NCBI RefSeq assembly: GCF_006496635.1 | Contig: NZ_CP022958.1 | Coordinates: forward strand, 558,001-622,000 | Reading direction: 5' to 3' | Length of the DNA: 64,000 nucleotides | Source: Azoarcus sp. DD4 | GTDB taxonomy: Bacteria > Pseudomonadota > Gammaproteobacteria > Burkholderiales > Rhodocyclaceae | Shown: positions 56,912-64,000 of the stretch, one piece after another | Layout of the letters: each line of letters opens with the position of its first letter | How positions within the stretch are numbered: position 1 is the first letter of the stretch | Made by a program: the position numbers and the translations under genes | Notes under the pieces: model-generated | What the model was told of the DNA's origin: nothing | What the model saw: only the letters and a program-made list of their open reading frames with translations | The model's database searches: none

Positions 56912-57040
56912 TTAAATCAGCTGTTGGCACGGTATTGATGCATTGATGTCGGCTTGGTTTGTCTAAAATCCTACAAAATCAAGGTTTCTGACTTGGCGTG
57001 ATGCTTGCTTTTGGTGCGCATCCTCAGTTCAGGAACCAAA

Positions 57041-58243
57041 ATGGAACTTCATCACCCGGACAACGACGTTCTTTTCATCCTGTTGGGCGCCATTATGGTG
57101 CTCGCCATGCACGCCGGCTTCGCCTTTCTCGAGCTGGGCACGGTGCGCAAGAAGAACCAGGTCAATGCGCTGGTCAAGATACTGAGCGACTTCGCCGTTT
57201 CCACCTTGGCGTATTTCTTCATCGGCTACGGCGTCGCCTACGGCGTGCATTTCTTCGCCGGTGCCGATGTGCTGCTGGAGAAGAGCGGCTTCGAACTCAC
57301 CCGCTTCTTCTTCCTGCTGACCTTTGCCGCGGCGATTCCGGCCATCATCTCCGGCGGCATCGCCGAGCGCGCCCGCTTCAGCCCCCAGCTGGCGGCCACC
57401 TTCGTGCTGGTGGGGCTGGTCTATCCCTTTTTCGAAGGCATCGCCTGGAACCAGCATTACGGCTTCCAGGCCTGGCTGAAGGCGAGCTTCGACGCCGAAT
57501 TCCACGACTTCGCCGGCTCGGTGGTGGTGCACGCGGTGGGCGGCTGGATCGCGCTGCCGGCGGTGCTGCTGCTCGGCGCGCGGCGCGGCCGCTACCACAG
57601 CAGCGGAGCGATCGCCGCGCATCCGCCGTCGTCGATCCCCTTCCTCGCGCTCGGTGCCTGGATCCTCATCATCGGCTGGTTCGGCTTCAACGTGATGAGC
57701 GCGCAGACCCTGGAGAAGATCAGCGGCCTGGTGGCGATCAACTCGCTGATGGCGATGGTGGGCGGCACGCTGGCGGCGCTGGCGCTGGGGCGCAACGACC
57801 CGGGTTTCGTCCATAACGGCCCGCTCGCGGGGCTGGTGGCGGTGTGTGCCGGCTCCGACGTGATGCACCCGTTAGGCGCGCTCGCAGTGGGTGCGGTGGC
57901 GGGGGCGCTGTTCGTGCAGATGTTCACGCTGACCCAGAACCGCTGGAAGATCGACGACGTGCTCGGCGTGTGGCCGCTGCACGGCCTGTGCGGCGCCTGG
58001 GGCGGCATCGCCGCCGGCATCTTCGGCAGCCAGGCGCTGGGTGGCGTCGGCGGCGTATCCTTCGGCGCGCAGCTGATGGGGACGCTGCTCGGCGTCGGCG
58101 TCGCGCTGGTCGGCGGTTTCGCGGTGTACGGCACGCTCAAGCTGCTGGTCGGTCTGCGCCTGGATGCGGAAGAGGAATTCGAAGGCGCTGACCTTTCCAT
58201 CCACAAGATCTCGGCGACGGCGGAGCGCGAAACCGCCTGGTAA
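57041..58243 (+). CDS. amtB: Ammonium transporter AmtB
   Basis: The 400-residue protein has eleven membrane segments. The twin His of the conduction path are in GSVVVHAVGGWIALP (about residue 168) and PLHGLCGAWGGIAAG (about 315); the gate and recruitment residues are in GFAFLELGTVRKKN near 28. No signal peptide is obvious. No glnK lies beside it, unlike the usual glnK-amtB pair. Regulation by NtrC is suggested by the palindrome upstream. Confidence 0.94.
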   Translation: MELHHPDNDVLFILLGAIMVLAMHAGFAFLELGTVRKKNQVNALVKILSDFAVSTLAYFFIGYGVAYGVHFFAGADVLLEKSGFELTRFFFLLTFAAAIPAIISGGIAERARFSPQLAATFVLVGLVYPFFEGIAWNQHYGFQAWLKASFDAEFHDFAGSVVVHAVGGWIALPAVLLLGARRGRYHSSGAIAAHPPSSIPFLALGAWILIIGWFGFNVMSAQTLEKISGLVAINSLMAMVGGTLAALALGRNDPGFVHNGPLAGLVAVCAGSDVMHPLGALAVGAVAGALFVQMFTLTQNRWKIDDVLGVWPLHGLCGAWGGIAAGIFGSQALGGVGGVSFGAQLMGTLLGVGVALVGGFAVYGTLKLLVGLRLDAEEEFEGADLSIHKISATAERETAW

Positions 58244-58259
58244 GGCGGCGCGCGCCCGG

Positions 58260-59579
58260 CTAGGGTTCCGCAGTCGCCATCTTCTCGATGCGCGCGGTGG
58301 TGTCGCGGGTGCGCTCGGCGAGCTTGCGCACTTCATCCGCCACGACTGCGAAGCCGCGCCCGCTTTCGCCCGCCCGGGCGGCTTCGATGGCGGCGTTGAG
58401 CGCGAGCAGATTGGTCTGGTCGGCGATCTCCTTGATCGTGCCGACCAGTTCGTTGATGCGGCGCAGGGTTGCTTCCAGCTTGCCCTGCTGCTGCTCCAGC
58501 GCCTCGCGCTGTTCCTTCTCGCGCAACTGGGTGTCGATGTCGGTGAGCGCGCCCACCACGCGCAGCGGGGTGCCGTCGTGGCGCCGGCGGGTCTGGGCCG
58601 AGGCGCGGAACCAGCGGTATTCGCCGCTCTTGAGCGCAAGGCGGTGAGCCTGGTCGTAGCGCGTCTGGCCGCTGCGGTCGTCGACATGGGCGAGAAAGGC
58701 CTTGAACACCTGTTCGCGATCGTCGGGGTGGATGCGTGCCGCCCAGGCATCGAGCGTATTCGCGAAGTCGTTCTCGTCGCTGTAACCCAGCATGCGGCGA
58801 AACTGCTGCGACCACCAGACGGTGTTGGCGGCGTTCAGCACCTTGCCGTCCACGATCTCGATGTCCCACAGGCCGTCGCTCAATAGTTCGCGCACCAGTT
58901 CGAAGCGGTCCAGGCTGCGTCCGAGCAAGGCTTCGCGCTCCAGCTTGTCGTGGATATCCACCAGTGAGCCGGCGACCCGCAAGGGTACGCCGTGGGCATT
59001 GCGCAGGGTGGTGCCGATGGCGCGGAACCAGCGGTAGCTGCCGTTCTTGTGGGCGAGGCGGTACTCGATGTCGTAGGGCACGGTGCCGCTGACGTCGCCC
59101 AGGTGAGCAGCGAAGGCCGCCAGCACGCGCTTGCTGTCGTCGGGGTGAATCCGGCTGCGCCAGCTGTCCAGCCGGTTGGGGAAGTCACGCTCGTCGTCGT
59201 AGCCGAGCAGCTGGCGCAGCTGGCGCGACCACCACACTACGCTGTCGGGATGGATCGGATCGCCGGCCGCCACGCTGATGTCCCACAGGCCCTCGCCGCT
59301 GGCGCGGCTGATCAGGTCGAAGCGCTCGGCGAGCCTGTCTCCTTCGCGACCGGCGTCGAACAGTGCGGTACGCAATTGGCCGGCTTCCTGTTCCAGGGTT
59401 TCGAGGCTGTGTCGCAGCTCGGCGTGGCGGGCCAGCATGGATTCGTAGCCCTCGTTGAGGCTGGCGGCAATCCGCGTCTGGCGGCGGGGGCCGATGAAGC
59501 TGCCTGCAAAGGGCAAGCCGGCGGCGAGCGCGTCGGCAAAGCGTTCGAGATGGCTGAGCCACTTGTGGCTGGAAAGCAC
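58260..59579 (-). CDS. Soluble PAS-PAS chemoreceptor-like protein with a minimal signalling tip
   Basis: The 439-residue protein has no membrane segment. After a helical N-terminal part come two tandem PAS-PAC domains (ARIHPDDREQVFKAFLAHVD-type blocks near 165 and 295) and only about 75 residues of MCP signalling domain: IKEIADQTNLLALNAAIEAA, then GRGFAVVADEVRKLAERT. The methylation helices of a normal receptor are absent and the protein ends 15 residues later at KMATAEP. I chose the GTG at 59579, which has GGAGA upstream. Confidence 0.8.
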   Translation of the reverse strand: MLSSHKWLSHLERFADALAAGLPFAGSFIGPRRQTRIAASLNEGYESMLARHAELRHSLETLEQEAGQLRTALFDAGREGDRLAERFDLISRASGEGLWDISVAAGDPIHPDSVVWWSRQLRQLLGYDDERDFPNRLDSWRSRIHPDDSKRVLAAFAAHLGDVSGTVPYDIEYRLAHKNGSYRWFRAIGTTLRNAHGVPLRVAGSLVDIHDKLEREALLGRSLDRFELVRELLSDGLWDIEIVDGKVLNAANTVWWSQQFRRMLGYSDENDFANTLDAWAARIHPDDREQVFKAFLAHVDDRSGQTRYDQAHRLALKSGEYRWFRASAQTRRRHDGTPLRVVGALTDIDTQLREKEQREALEQQQGKLEATLRRINELVGTIKEIADQTNLLALNAAIEAARAGESGRGFAVVADEVRKLAERTRDTTARIEKMATAEP

Positions 59580-59637
59580 GATGGGTTGTCTCCGTTGAGT
59601 AGCAGGACTGCACGGGGCGGCGCTTCGGCGCCACCGC

Positions 59638-60921
59638 TCAGGCACTTGCGCTGGGCGTGTGGCGGCGGGCCAGGCGCTTCGGCTGGACGAACCAGGCGTC
59701 GAGCTCGATGCCGCCGCGCGGCGCCAGCGGCATCGGCTGGCTGAGCCAGCAACGGGTGGGGAGCAGGGGATGGGCGGCACTGATGCGTATGGCCGCGGCG
59801 GCGCCGGGGAGGTCGGCCAGCGCGCTGCGGATGGCGTCTACCGCTGTCGCATCGAGATCCTGGGTGATGAATACCAGCCGTCCGCAGCGGTCGGCAAAGG
59901 CGCCGCCATCGGGCCACGCCGGAAGTCGCACCGGTGGGTAGGCCACGTCCTGCACGCACTGGACGACCTGCGGCCGCGGATCGCCAGCCACCGCGATCAG
60001 CCCCTTCACCCGCAGCAACTGCCGGCCGTAGGACGCGAGGATCCGTCCGAGCGATACCGCGAAGCCATGCCACGGCACCGGCGCTTCGAAGCGGACGACG
60101 AAGGAGGACACGGCGCTGCCGTGGCGTTCGACGTGTCTATGCCGGCGCGTGGCAGGCTTGCGCGTCCAGCGTGCGGTGGTGTCGCTTGCCGTCGGGCGGG
60201 CTTGTTCGTGCTCGTGCTCGCGCTCGTCCGCCAGCCAGCGGGCGACATCGGGCAACTTGTCGGCGGCAGCGTAGATGCCGCTGCCGAACAGCTGGTCGGG
60301 CGCGACCTTGCCGTGGCGCACGTCCAGGCGCTGCGCCGTGGGGTTGAGCGTGGCGAGCCTTTCATCCAGCCGGGCCCGGGTGGCCGCGTCGCTGAGGTCG
60401 CCTTTGCTGATCAGCAGGCGGTCGGCCATCGCGACCTGGCGCACTGCCTCGCGATGCCGCTTCAACTGCTCGCAGCCGTGGCCGGCGTCGACCACCGTCA
60501 ATACGCTGTCGCAGACATAGCGCGCGGAGACGAAGCGTTCCTCCATCAGCGTATAGACCACGGGAACCGGATCGGCGAGGCCGGTCGTCTCGATGATCAC
60601 GCGTGACAGCTCGGGGATCTCCCGCCGCGAAAAGCGCTGGTGGAGTTCGCGCAGGGCCCGGACCAGGTCGCCTTGCACGCTGCAGCAGATGCAGCCCGAA
60701 TCCAGCAGCAGGGTGTGCTCGTCGAGCCTGTCGACCAGGTGGTGGTCGATGCCGACTTCGCCGAACTCGTTGATCAACAGGGCGGTACCCGCCATCGCCG
60801 GATCCTTCATCAGCCGGTTCAGCAGGGTCGTCTTGCCCGCACCGAGGAAGCCGGTGAGCAGGCTGACGGGGATGCGGTCGATCGGGCGGCGGGTCGGCTG
60901 CGATGCAGCAGGGCTGGGCAT
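59638..60921 (-). CDS. COG0523 (CobW-type) metallochaperone GTPase, second copy
   Basis: The 427-residue protein has P-loop LTGFLGAGKTTLLNRLMKD near residue 22, GCICCSVQGDLVRAL near 76 and ISKGDLSD near 170. Between the GTPase and C-terminal domains is a His-rich linker (DEREHEHEQARP and RRHRHVERHG), which the 52213 copy lacks and which may hold metal. It continues about 50 residues beyond that copy. Confidence 0.92.
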   Translation of the reverse strand: MPSPAASQPTRRPIDRIPVSLLTGFLGAGKTTLLNRLMKDPAMAGTALLINEFGEVGIDHHLVDRLDEHTLLLDSGCICCSVQGDLVRALRELHQRFSRREIPELSRVIIETTGLADPVPVVYTLMEERFVSARYVCDSVLTVVDAGHGCEQLKRHREAVRQVAMADRLLISKGDLSDAATRARLDERLATLNPTAQRLDVRHGKVAPDQLFGSGIYAAADKLPDVARWLADEREHEHEQARPTASDTTARWTRKPATRRHRHVERHGSAVSSFVVRFEAPVPWHGFAVSLGRILASYGRQLLRVKGLIAVAGDPRPQVVQCVQDVAYPPVRLPAWPDGGAFADRCGRLVFITQDLDATAVDAIRSALADLPGAAAAIRISAAHPLLPTRCWLSQPMPLAPRGGIELDAWFVQPKRLARRHTPSASA

Positions 60922-61266
60922 GCTTGTCTCCGATGTCGTTCTTGGTTTGCGTGCAGGAAGCACGCCGGAGCGATGCAAAGGCCATGCCACTGCATGGAGA
61001 AGCCGGCAATCCCGTCAAGGCAGCGGCACCGCGGCGCGCATCGGGGTGGTTGCGGGCCGTATGCGTACTGGAATCGAACGCGAGGCGCCGGGCGAGCGTC
61101 CGACAACCGGACGCCGGGGCGCCGCCGGCGCATCTTCGGCAGTGGAAAATCAGGGGCTTGCGATTGTCATCCGGCGCTGCGCCGGTGGCATGGCCGATGC
61201 TAAATGACCCGGCGGGGCGAGCCGGATCTTCGCTCCTGCAGATCATTCACTCATAAGGGAAACAAC
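60922..61266. promoter_or_regulatory. Divergent intergenic region before the thiolase gene
   Basis: The 345 bases contain a perfect palindrome CCGGCGCTGCGCCGG (61171-61185) directly followed by a possible sigma-54 element. No gene is supported here. Confidence 0.6.
61186..61201 (+). promoter_or_regulatory. Possible sigma-54 promoter of the thiolase-ligase genes
   Basis: TGGCATGGCCGATGCT has GG and GC at correct spacing and mismatches the consensus at C6 and T12. It lies 65 bases before the thiolase start and directly behind a 15-bp palindrome. Confidence 0.4.
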
Positions 61267-62433
61267 ATGGGCGTCAGCATTATCGGTTGGGCACATTCGT
61301 CGTTCGGACGGCTGGACATGGTCGATCTCGAGTCGCTCATCATCGGCGTCAGCCGCGACGCACTGCAGGATGCGGAAGTTCCTGCCGAGGATGTCGATGG
61401 CATCTGGCTGGGCCACCTCAACGGCGGGCTGGTGCCGGAGATCTTCTGTTCGTCGCTGGTCCTGCAGGCCGACCCCGCCCTGCGCTGGTGTCCCGCGACC
61501 CGCGTCGAGAACGCCTGCGCGTCCGGTGCCGCGGCGGTCTATGCGGCCTGCGATGCGATCGAGGCCGGGCGGGCGCGCATCGCGCTGGTGGTGGGTGCCG
61601 AGAAGATGACGTCGGTGTCCGGTTCCGAGGTCACGCAGGTGCTGGCGTCGGCGTCCTACGTAGCGGAAGAGGCGGCCAAGGGGCTGACCTTCCCGGGCTT
61701 GTTCGGCCAGCTGGCCGAGCGGTACTTCGACCGCTACGGTGACCACGCGGCGACACTGGCCCGCATCGCCGCGAAGAATCATGCCAACGGCGTGCGCAAT
61801 CCCTGGGCTCACATGCGCCGGGATCTGGGTTTCGAGTTCTGCAACACAGAGTCGGAGCGCAATCCGCGGATCGCCGGCCCGCTGCGCAAGACCGATTGTT
61901 CGCTGGTGTCCGACGGTGCGGCCGCGCTGGTGCTGGCCGACGATGCGGTGGCCGCGAGCGCCCGCCGCGCAGTGCGCCTGCGTGCCCGCGCCCAGGTCAA
62001 CGACTTCCTGCCGGTCTCCAGCCGCGACGTCCTCAGCTTCGAGGGGCCGCGGCGGGCCTGGCAGCGGGCGCTGGCCGATGCCCGATGCGCGGTGCACGAC
62101 CTCTCGCTCGCCGAGGTGCACGACTGCTTCACCATCGCCGAACTGCTGACCTACGAGGCCATGGGGCTGGCCGCGCCCGGCCGCGGCGGCGACTGCCTGC
62201 TCGACGGCAGCGTCTATGCTGACGGCAGGCTCCCGGTCAATCCGTCGGGCGGTCTCAAGGCCAAGGGGCATCCGATCGGTGCGACGGGGGTGTCCATGCA
62301 CGTGATGGCCGCCATGCAGCTGACCGGGGAGGCGCTCGACATGCAGGTCAAGGATGCGAGCGTGGCGGGCGTCTTCAACATGGGCGGCGCGGCGGTCGCC
62401 AACTACGTAAGTATCCTGGAGCGCACAAAATGA
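61267..62433 (+). CDS. Thiolase (SCP-x/acetyl-CoA acetyltransferase type)
   Basis: The 388-residue protein has the acyl-carrying Cys in RVENACASGAAAVYAACDAI near residue 80, VHDCFTIAELLTYEAMGL near 285 and the catalytic His in GGLKAKGHPIGATG near 335. The C-terminal catalytic Cys seen in degradative thiolases (CxG near the end) is replaced by GVFNMGGAAV, as in SCP2-type thiolases. It overlaps the ligase gene by ATGA. A role in CoA-dependent catabolism of an aromatic or branched acid is inferred. Confidence 0.9.
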   Translation: MGVSIIGWAHSSFGRLDMVDLESLIIGVSRDALQDAEVPAEDVDGIWLGHLNGGLVPEIFCSSLVLQADPALRWCPATRVENACASGAAAVYAACDAIEAGRARIALVVGAEKMTSVSGSEVTQVLASASYVAEEAAKGLTFPGLFGQLAERYFDRYGDHAATLARIAAKNHANGVRNPWAHMRRDLGFEFCNTESERNPRIAGPLRKTDCSLVSDGAAALVLADDAVAASARRAVRLRARAQVNDFLPVSSRDVLSFEGPRRAWQRALADARCAVHDLSLAEVHDCFTIAELLTYEAMGLAAPGRGGDCLLDGSVYADGRLPVNPSGGLKAKGHPIGATGVSMHVMAAMQLTGEALDMQVKDASVAGVFNMGGAAVANYVSILERTK

Positions 62434-63977
62434 ACCTCGCCCAGCTGCTCGCGCGTTCGGCACGGACCTTTCCGGAGCGGCTCGCAGTCATGGCCGGAGC
62501 CCGCCCGCTGCATACCTATGCCGGGCTGGCCGCGCGCGCGGCCCGGCTGGCCGGCTTTCTGCGGCGCAACCTCAGGCTGGCGCCGGGGGAGCGGGTGGCC
62601 ATCCACATGACGAACTGCCCCGAATACCTCGAATGCCTCTACGGGGTGCTGTGGGCGGGGCTGGTGGCGGTGCCCATCAATGCCAAGCTGCATCCGCGCG
62701 AGGCGGCCTTCATCCTCGCCGACGCCGGTGCCCGCCTGGCCTGCGTGTCGCGCGACCTGGCCGATGGACTGGGCGCCTGCCCCGGTGGCGACGCGCTGCC
62801 GACCCTGGTGCCCGGCGACGCGCTGTACACCCGCGCGGTGTCGGCCCTGGCGATTCCGGTACAGGAACGCCTGCCGGACGATCTGGCCTGGCTGTTCTAT
62901 ACCTCGGGCACGACCGGCAAGCCCAAGGGGGTGATGCTCAGCCACCGCAACCTGATGGCGATGACGTCCTGCTTCTTCATGGACGTGGATCCGGTCGCCG
63001 AGGCCGATGCGGCGGTCTACGCGGCGCCGCTGTCGCACGGCGCGGGCCTCTACAGCTTTCCCTACGTGCTGCGGGGCTGCCGCCATGTCGTGCCGGAATC
63101 CGGGGGATTCGATCCGGCCGAGCTGATCGCGCTTGCGGCCCGGGTCGGGCGGCTGGCCATGTTCGCCGCGCCGACCATGGTGAAGCGCCTGACCGAGCGG
63201 GTGAAGCAGGCGGGCAGCGATCCGTCGGGCTTCCAGACCATCGTCTACGGCGGCGGTCCGATGTACGCCGAGGACATCGCCGAGGCGCTCACGGTGATGG
63301 GGCCGCGCTTCGTGCAGATCTACGGTCAGGGCGAATCGCCGATGACCATCACCGCGCTGTCGCGTGCCGTCCTGGCCGACCGCAGCGACCCAGCCTGGGC
63401 GTCGCGCATCGCCTCGGTCGGGGTGGCGCAGTCGCTCGTCGAAGTCCGCATCGTCGATGCCGAGGGCCGGCCGCTGGCGAACGACGAGGTCGGCGAGGTG
63501 GTGGTCCGCGGCGAGACGGTCATGTCCGGCTACTGGCAGCAGCCCGAGGCGAGCGCGGCCGCGCTGCGCGGCGGCTGGCTATGGACGGGCGACATGGGGG
63601 CGATGGATTCGCACGGCTTCGTCACGCTCAAGGACCGCTCAAAGGACGTGATCATCTCGGGCGGCGCCAACATCTATCCGCGCGAGGTGGAGGAGGTGCT
63701 GGTCGCCCATCCCGCGGTCAGGGAGGTGTCGGTGGTCGGCCGGCGCGATGCCGACTGGGGCGAGGTGGTGATCGCCTTCGTGGTGGTCGATCCGGAGGCC
63801 GGCGTCGCCGCCGAAGAACTGGACCGCTACTGCCTGGACCGCATCGCCCGCTTCAAGCGGCCCAAGGAATACCGCTTCGTCGCCGCCCTGCCGAAGAACA
63901 ACTACGGCAAGGTGCTGAAGACGGCGCTGCGCGAAATGCTGGAAGACGCCGCATCCGCGCCGTCCTGCCGCGTTTGA
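62430..63977 (+). CDS. AMP-forming acyl-CoA synthetase
   Basis: The 515-residue protein has the AMP-binding P-loop LFYTSGTTGKPKGVMLSHRN near residue 153, YGQGESPM near 293, WLWTGDMGAMDSHGFVTLKD near 385 and the C-terminal Lys in NNYGKVLKTALREML. Such enzymes make acyl-CoA from a carboxylic acid. Being coupled to a thiolase, it probably activates the substrate of the same path. The substrate cannot be named from the sequence. Confidence 0.92.
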   Translation: MNLAQLLARSARTFPERLAVMAGARPLHTYAGLAARAARLAGFLRRNLRLAPGERVAIHMTNCPEYLECLYGVLWAGLVAVPINAKLHPREAAFILADAGARLACVSRDLADGLGACPGGDALPTLVPGDALYTRAVSALAIPVQERLPDDLAWLFYTSGTTGKPKGVMLSHRNLMAMTSCFFMDVDPVAEADAAVYAAPLSHGAGLYSFPYVLRGCRHVVPESGGFDPAELIALAARVGRLAMFAAPTMVKRLTERVKQAGSDPSGFQTIVYGGGPMYAEDIAEALTVMGPRFVQIYGQGESPMTITALSRAVLADRSDPAWASRIASVGVAQSLVEVRIVDAEGRPLANDEVGEVVVRGETVMSGYWQQPEASAAALRGGWLWTGDMGAMDSHGFVTLKDRSKDVIISGGANIYPREVEEVLVAHPAVREVSVVGRRDADWGEVVIAFVVVDPEAGVAAEELDRYCLDRIARFKRPKEYRFVAALPKNNYGKVLKTALREMLEDAASAPSCRV

Positions 63978-64000
63978 GCAATGCCGCCCGCCTCGAATTC

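Noticed and set aside
56924..56940. Sigma-54 promoter for amtB
   Set aside because: TTGGCACGG fits the -24 part, but TGAT replaces TTGC at the proper spacing, so it is not listed as a feature.

Overview
The window looks like chromosome from a high-GC betaproteobacterium of the Rhodocyclales (Azoarcus, Aromatoleum or Thauera type). I infer this from the ybgC-tolQRAB-pal-cpoB-queE-queC order, the cysI-DUF934-cysH-cysD-cysN assimilatory set, the many PAS/GGDEF proteins, and the CoA-dependent catabolic genes at the right edge. The genus is an inference; no rRNA gene is present.

Layout. (1) 1-5.6 kb, minus strand, clearly more AT-rich than the rest: four tightly packed genes for a HAD-UbiA prenyltransferase fusion, a DprE1-like oxidase, a DprE2-like reductase, and a large GT-C-like membrane protein that runs off the left edge. 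Together they look like a non-mycobacterial polyprenyl-phosphate D-arabinofuranose pathway with its transferase. (2) 5.6-10.6 kb: a nested, decayed mobile region. An IS3-family element carries one IS110-group element inside orfB and an IS1111-group element inside its right terminal repeat. It abuts a broken serine-recombinase remnant, and the whole lies on the 3' side of a tRNA-Lys gene. (3) 10.6-18.4 kb, minus strand: tRNA-Lys, a TsuA/YeeE-type transporter, queC, queE and the Tol-Pal operon. (4) 18.5-23.1 kb, plus strand: a double-STAS protein, hslVU, a PagL-like lipid A deacylase and an AEC transporter. (5) 23.1-27.8 kb, minus strand: a CHASE-PAS-GGDEF protein, a slipin/NfeD pair and hslR. 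(6) 27.8-35.5 kb: sulfate assimilation genes with a TSUP transporter and a divergent cysB. (7) 35.5-47.6 kb, minus strand: two L-asparaginases, aspA, a glutamate/aspartate ABC transporter and its two-component system, then a Kef-type antiporter. (8) 47.7-60.9 kb: mixed signalling and transport genes, two COG0523 GTPases, two phosphoribosyltransferases and amtB. (9) 61.2-64 kb, plus strand: a thiolase and an acyl-CoA ligase that probably start a CoA-dependent catabolic operon continuing past the edge.

How the genes work together. In the sulfur block, APS from CysDN is reduced directly by a four-cysteine CysH and sulfite by CysI; CysN has no APS-kinase part, which fits. In the acidic amino acid block, Asn/Gln are deamidated, Glu/Asp imported by GltIJKL and Asp deaminated by AspA. 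A near-consensus sigma-54 promoter and tandem TTCGG-N4-CCGRA boxes lie between the response-regulator gene and gltI. A 12-bp inverted repeat brackets that promoter and includes the gltI ribosome binding site.

The most interesting part is the arabinofuranose-like cassette at the left edge, followed by the gltI control region, two candidate bridge-RNA loci, and two repeat insertions in sulfur genes (a long inverted repeat between cysN and cysD, and an insert that separates cysB from its likely ribosome binding site).
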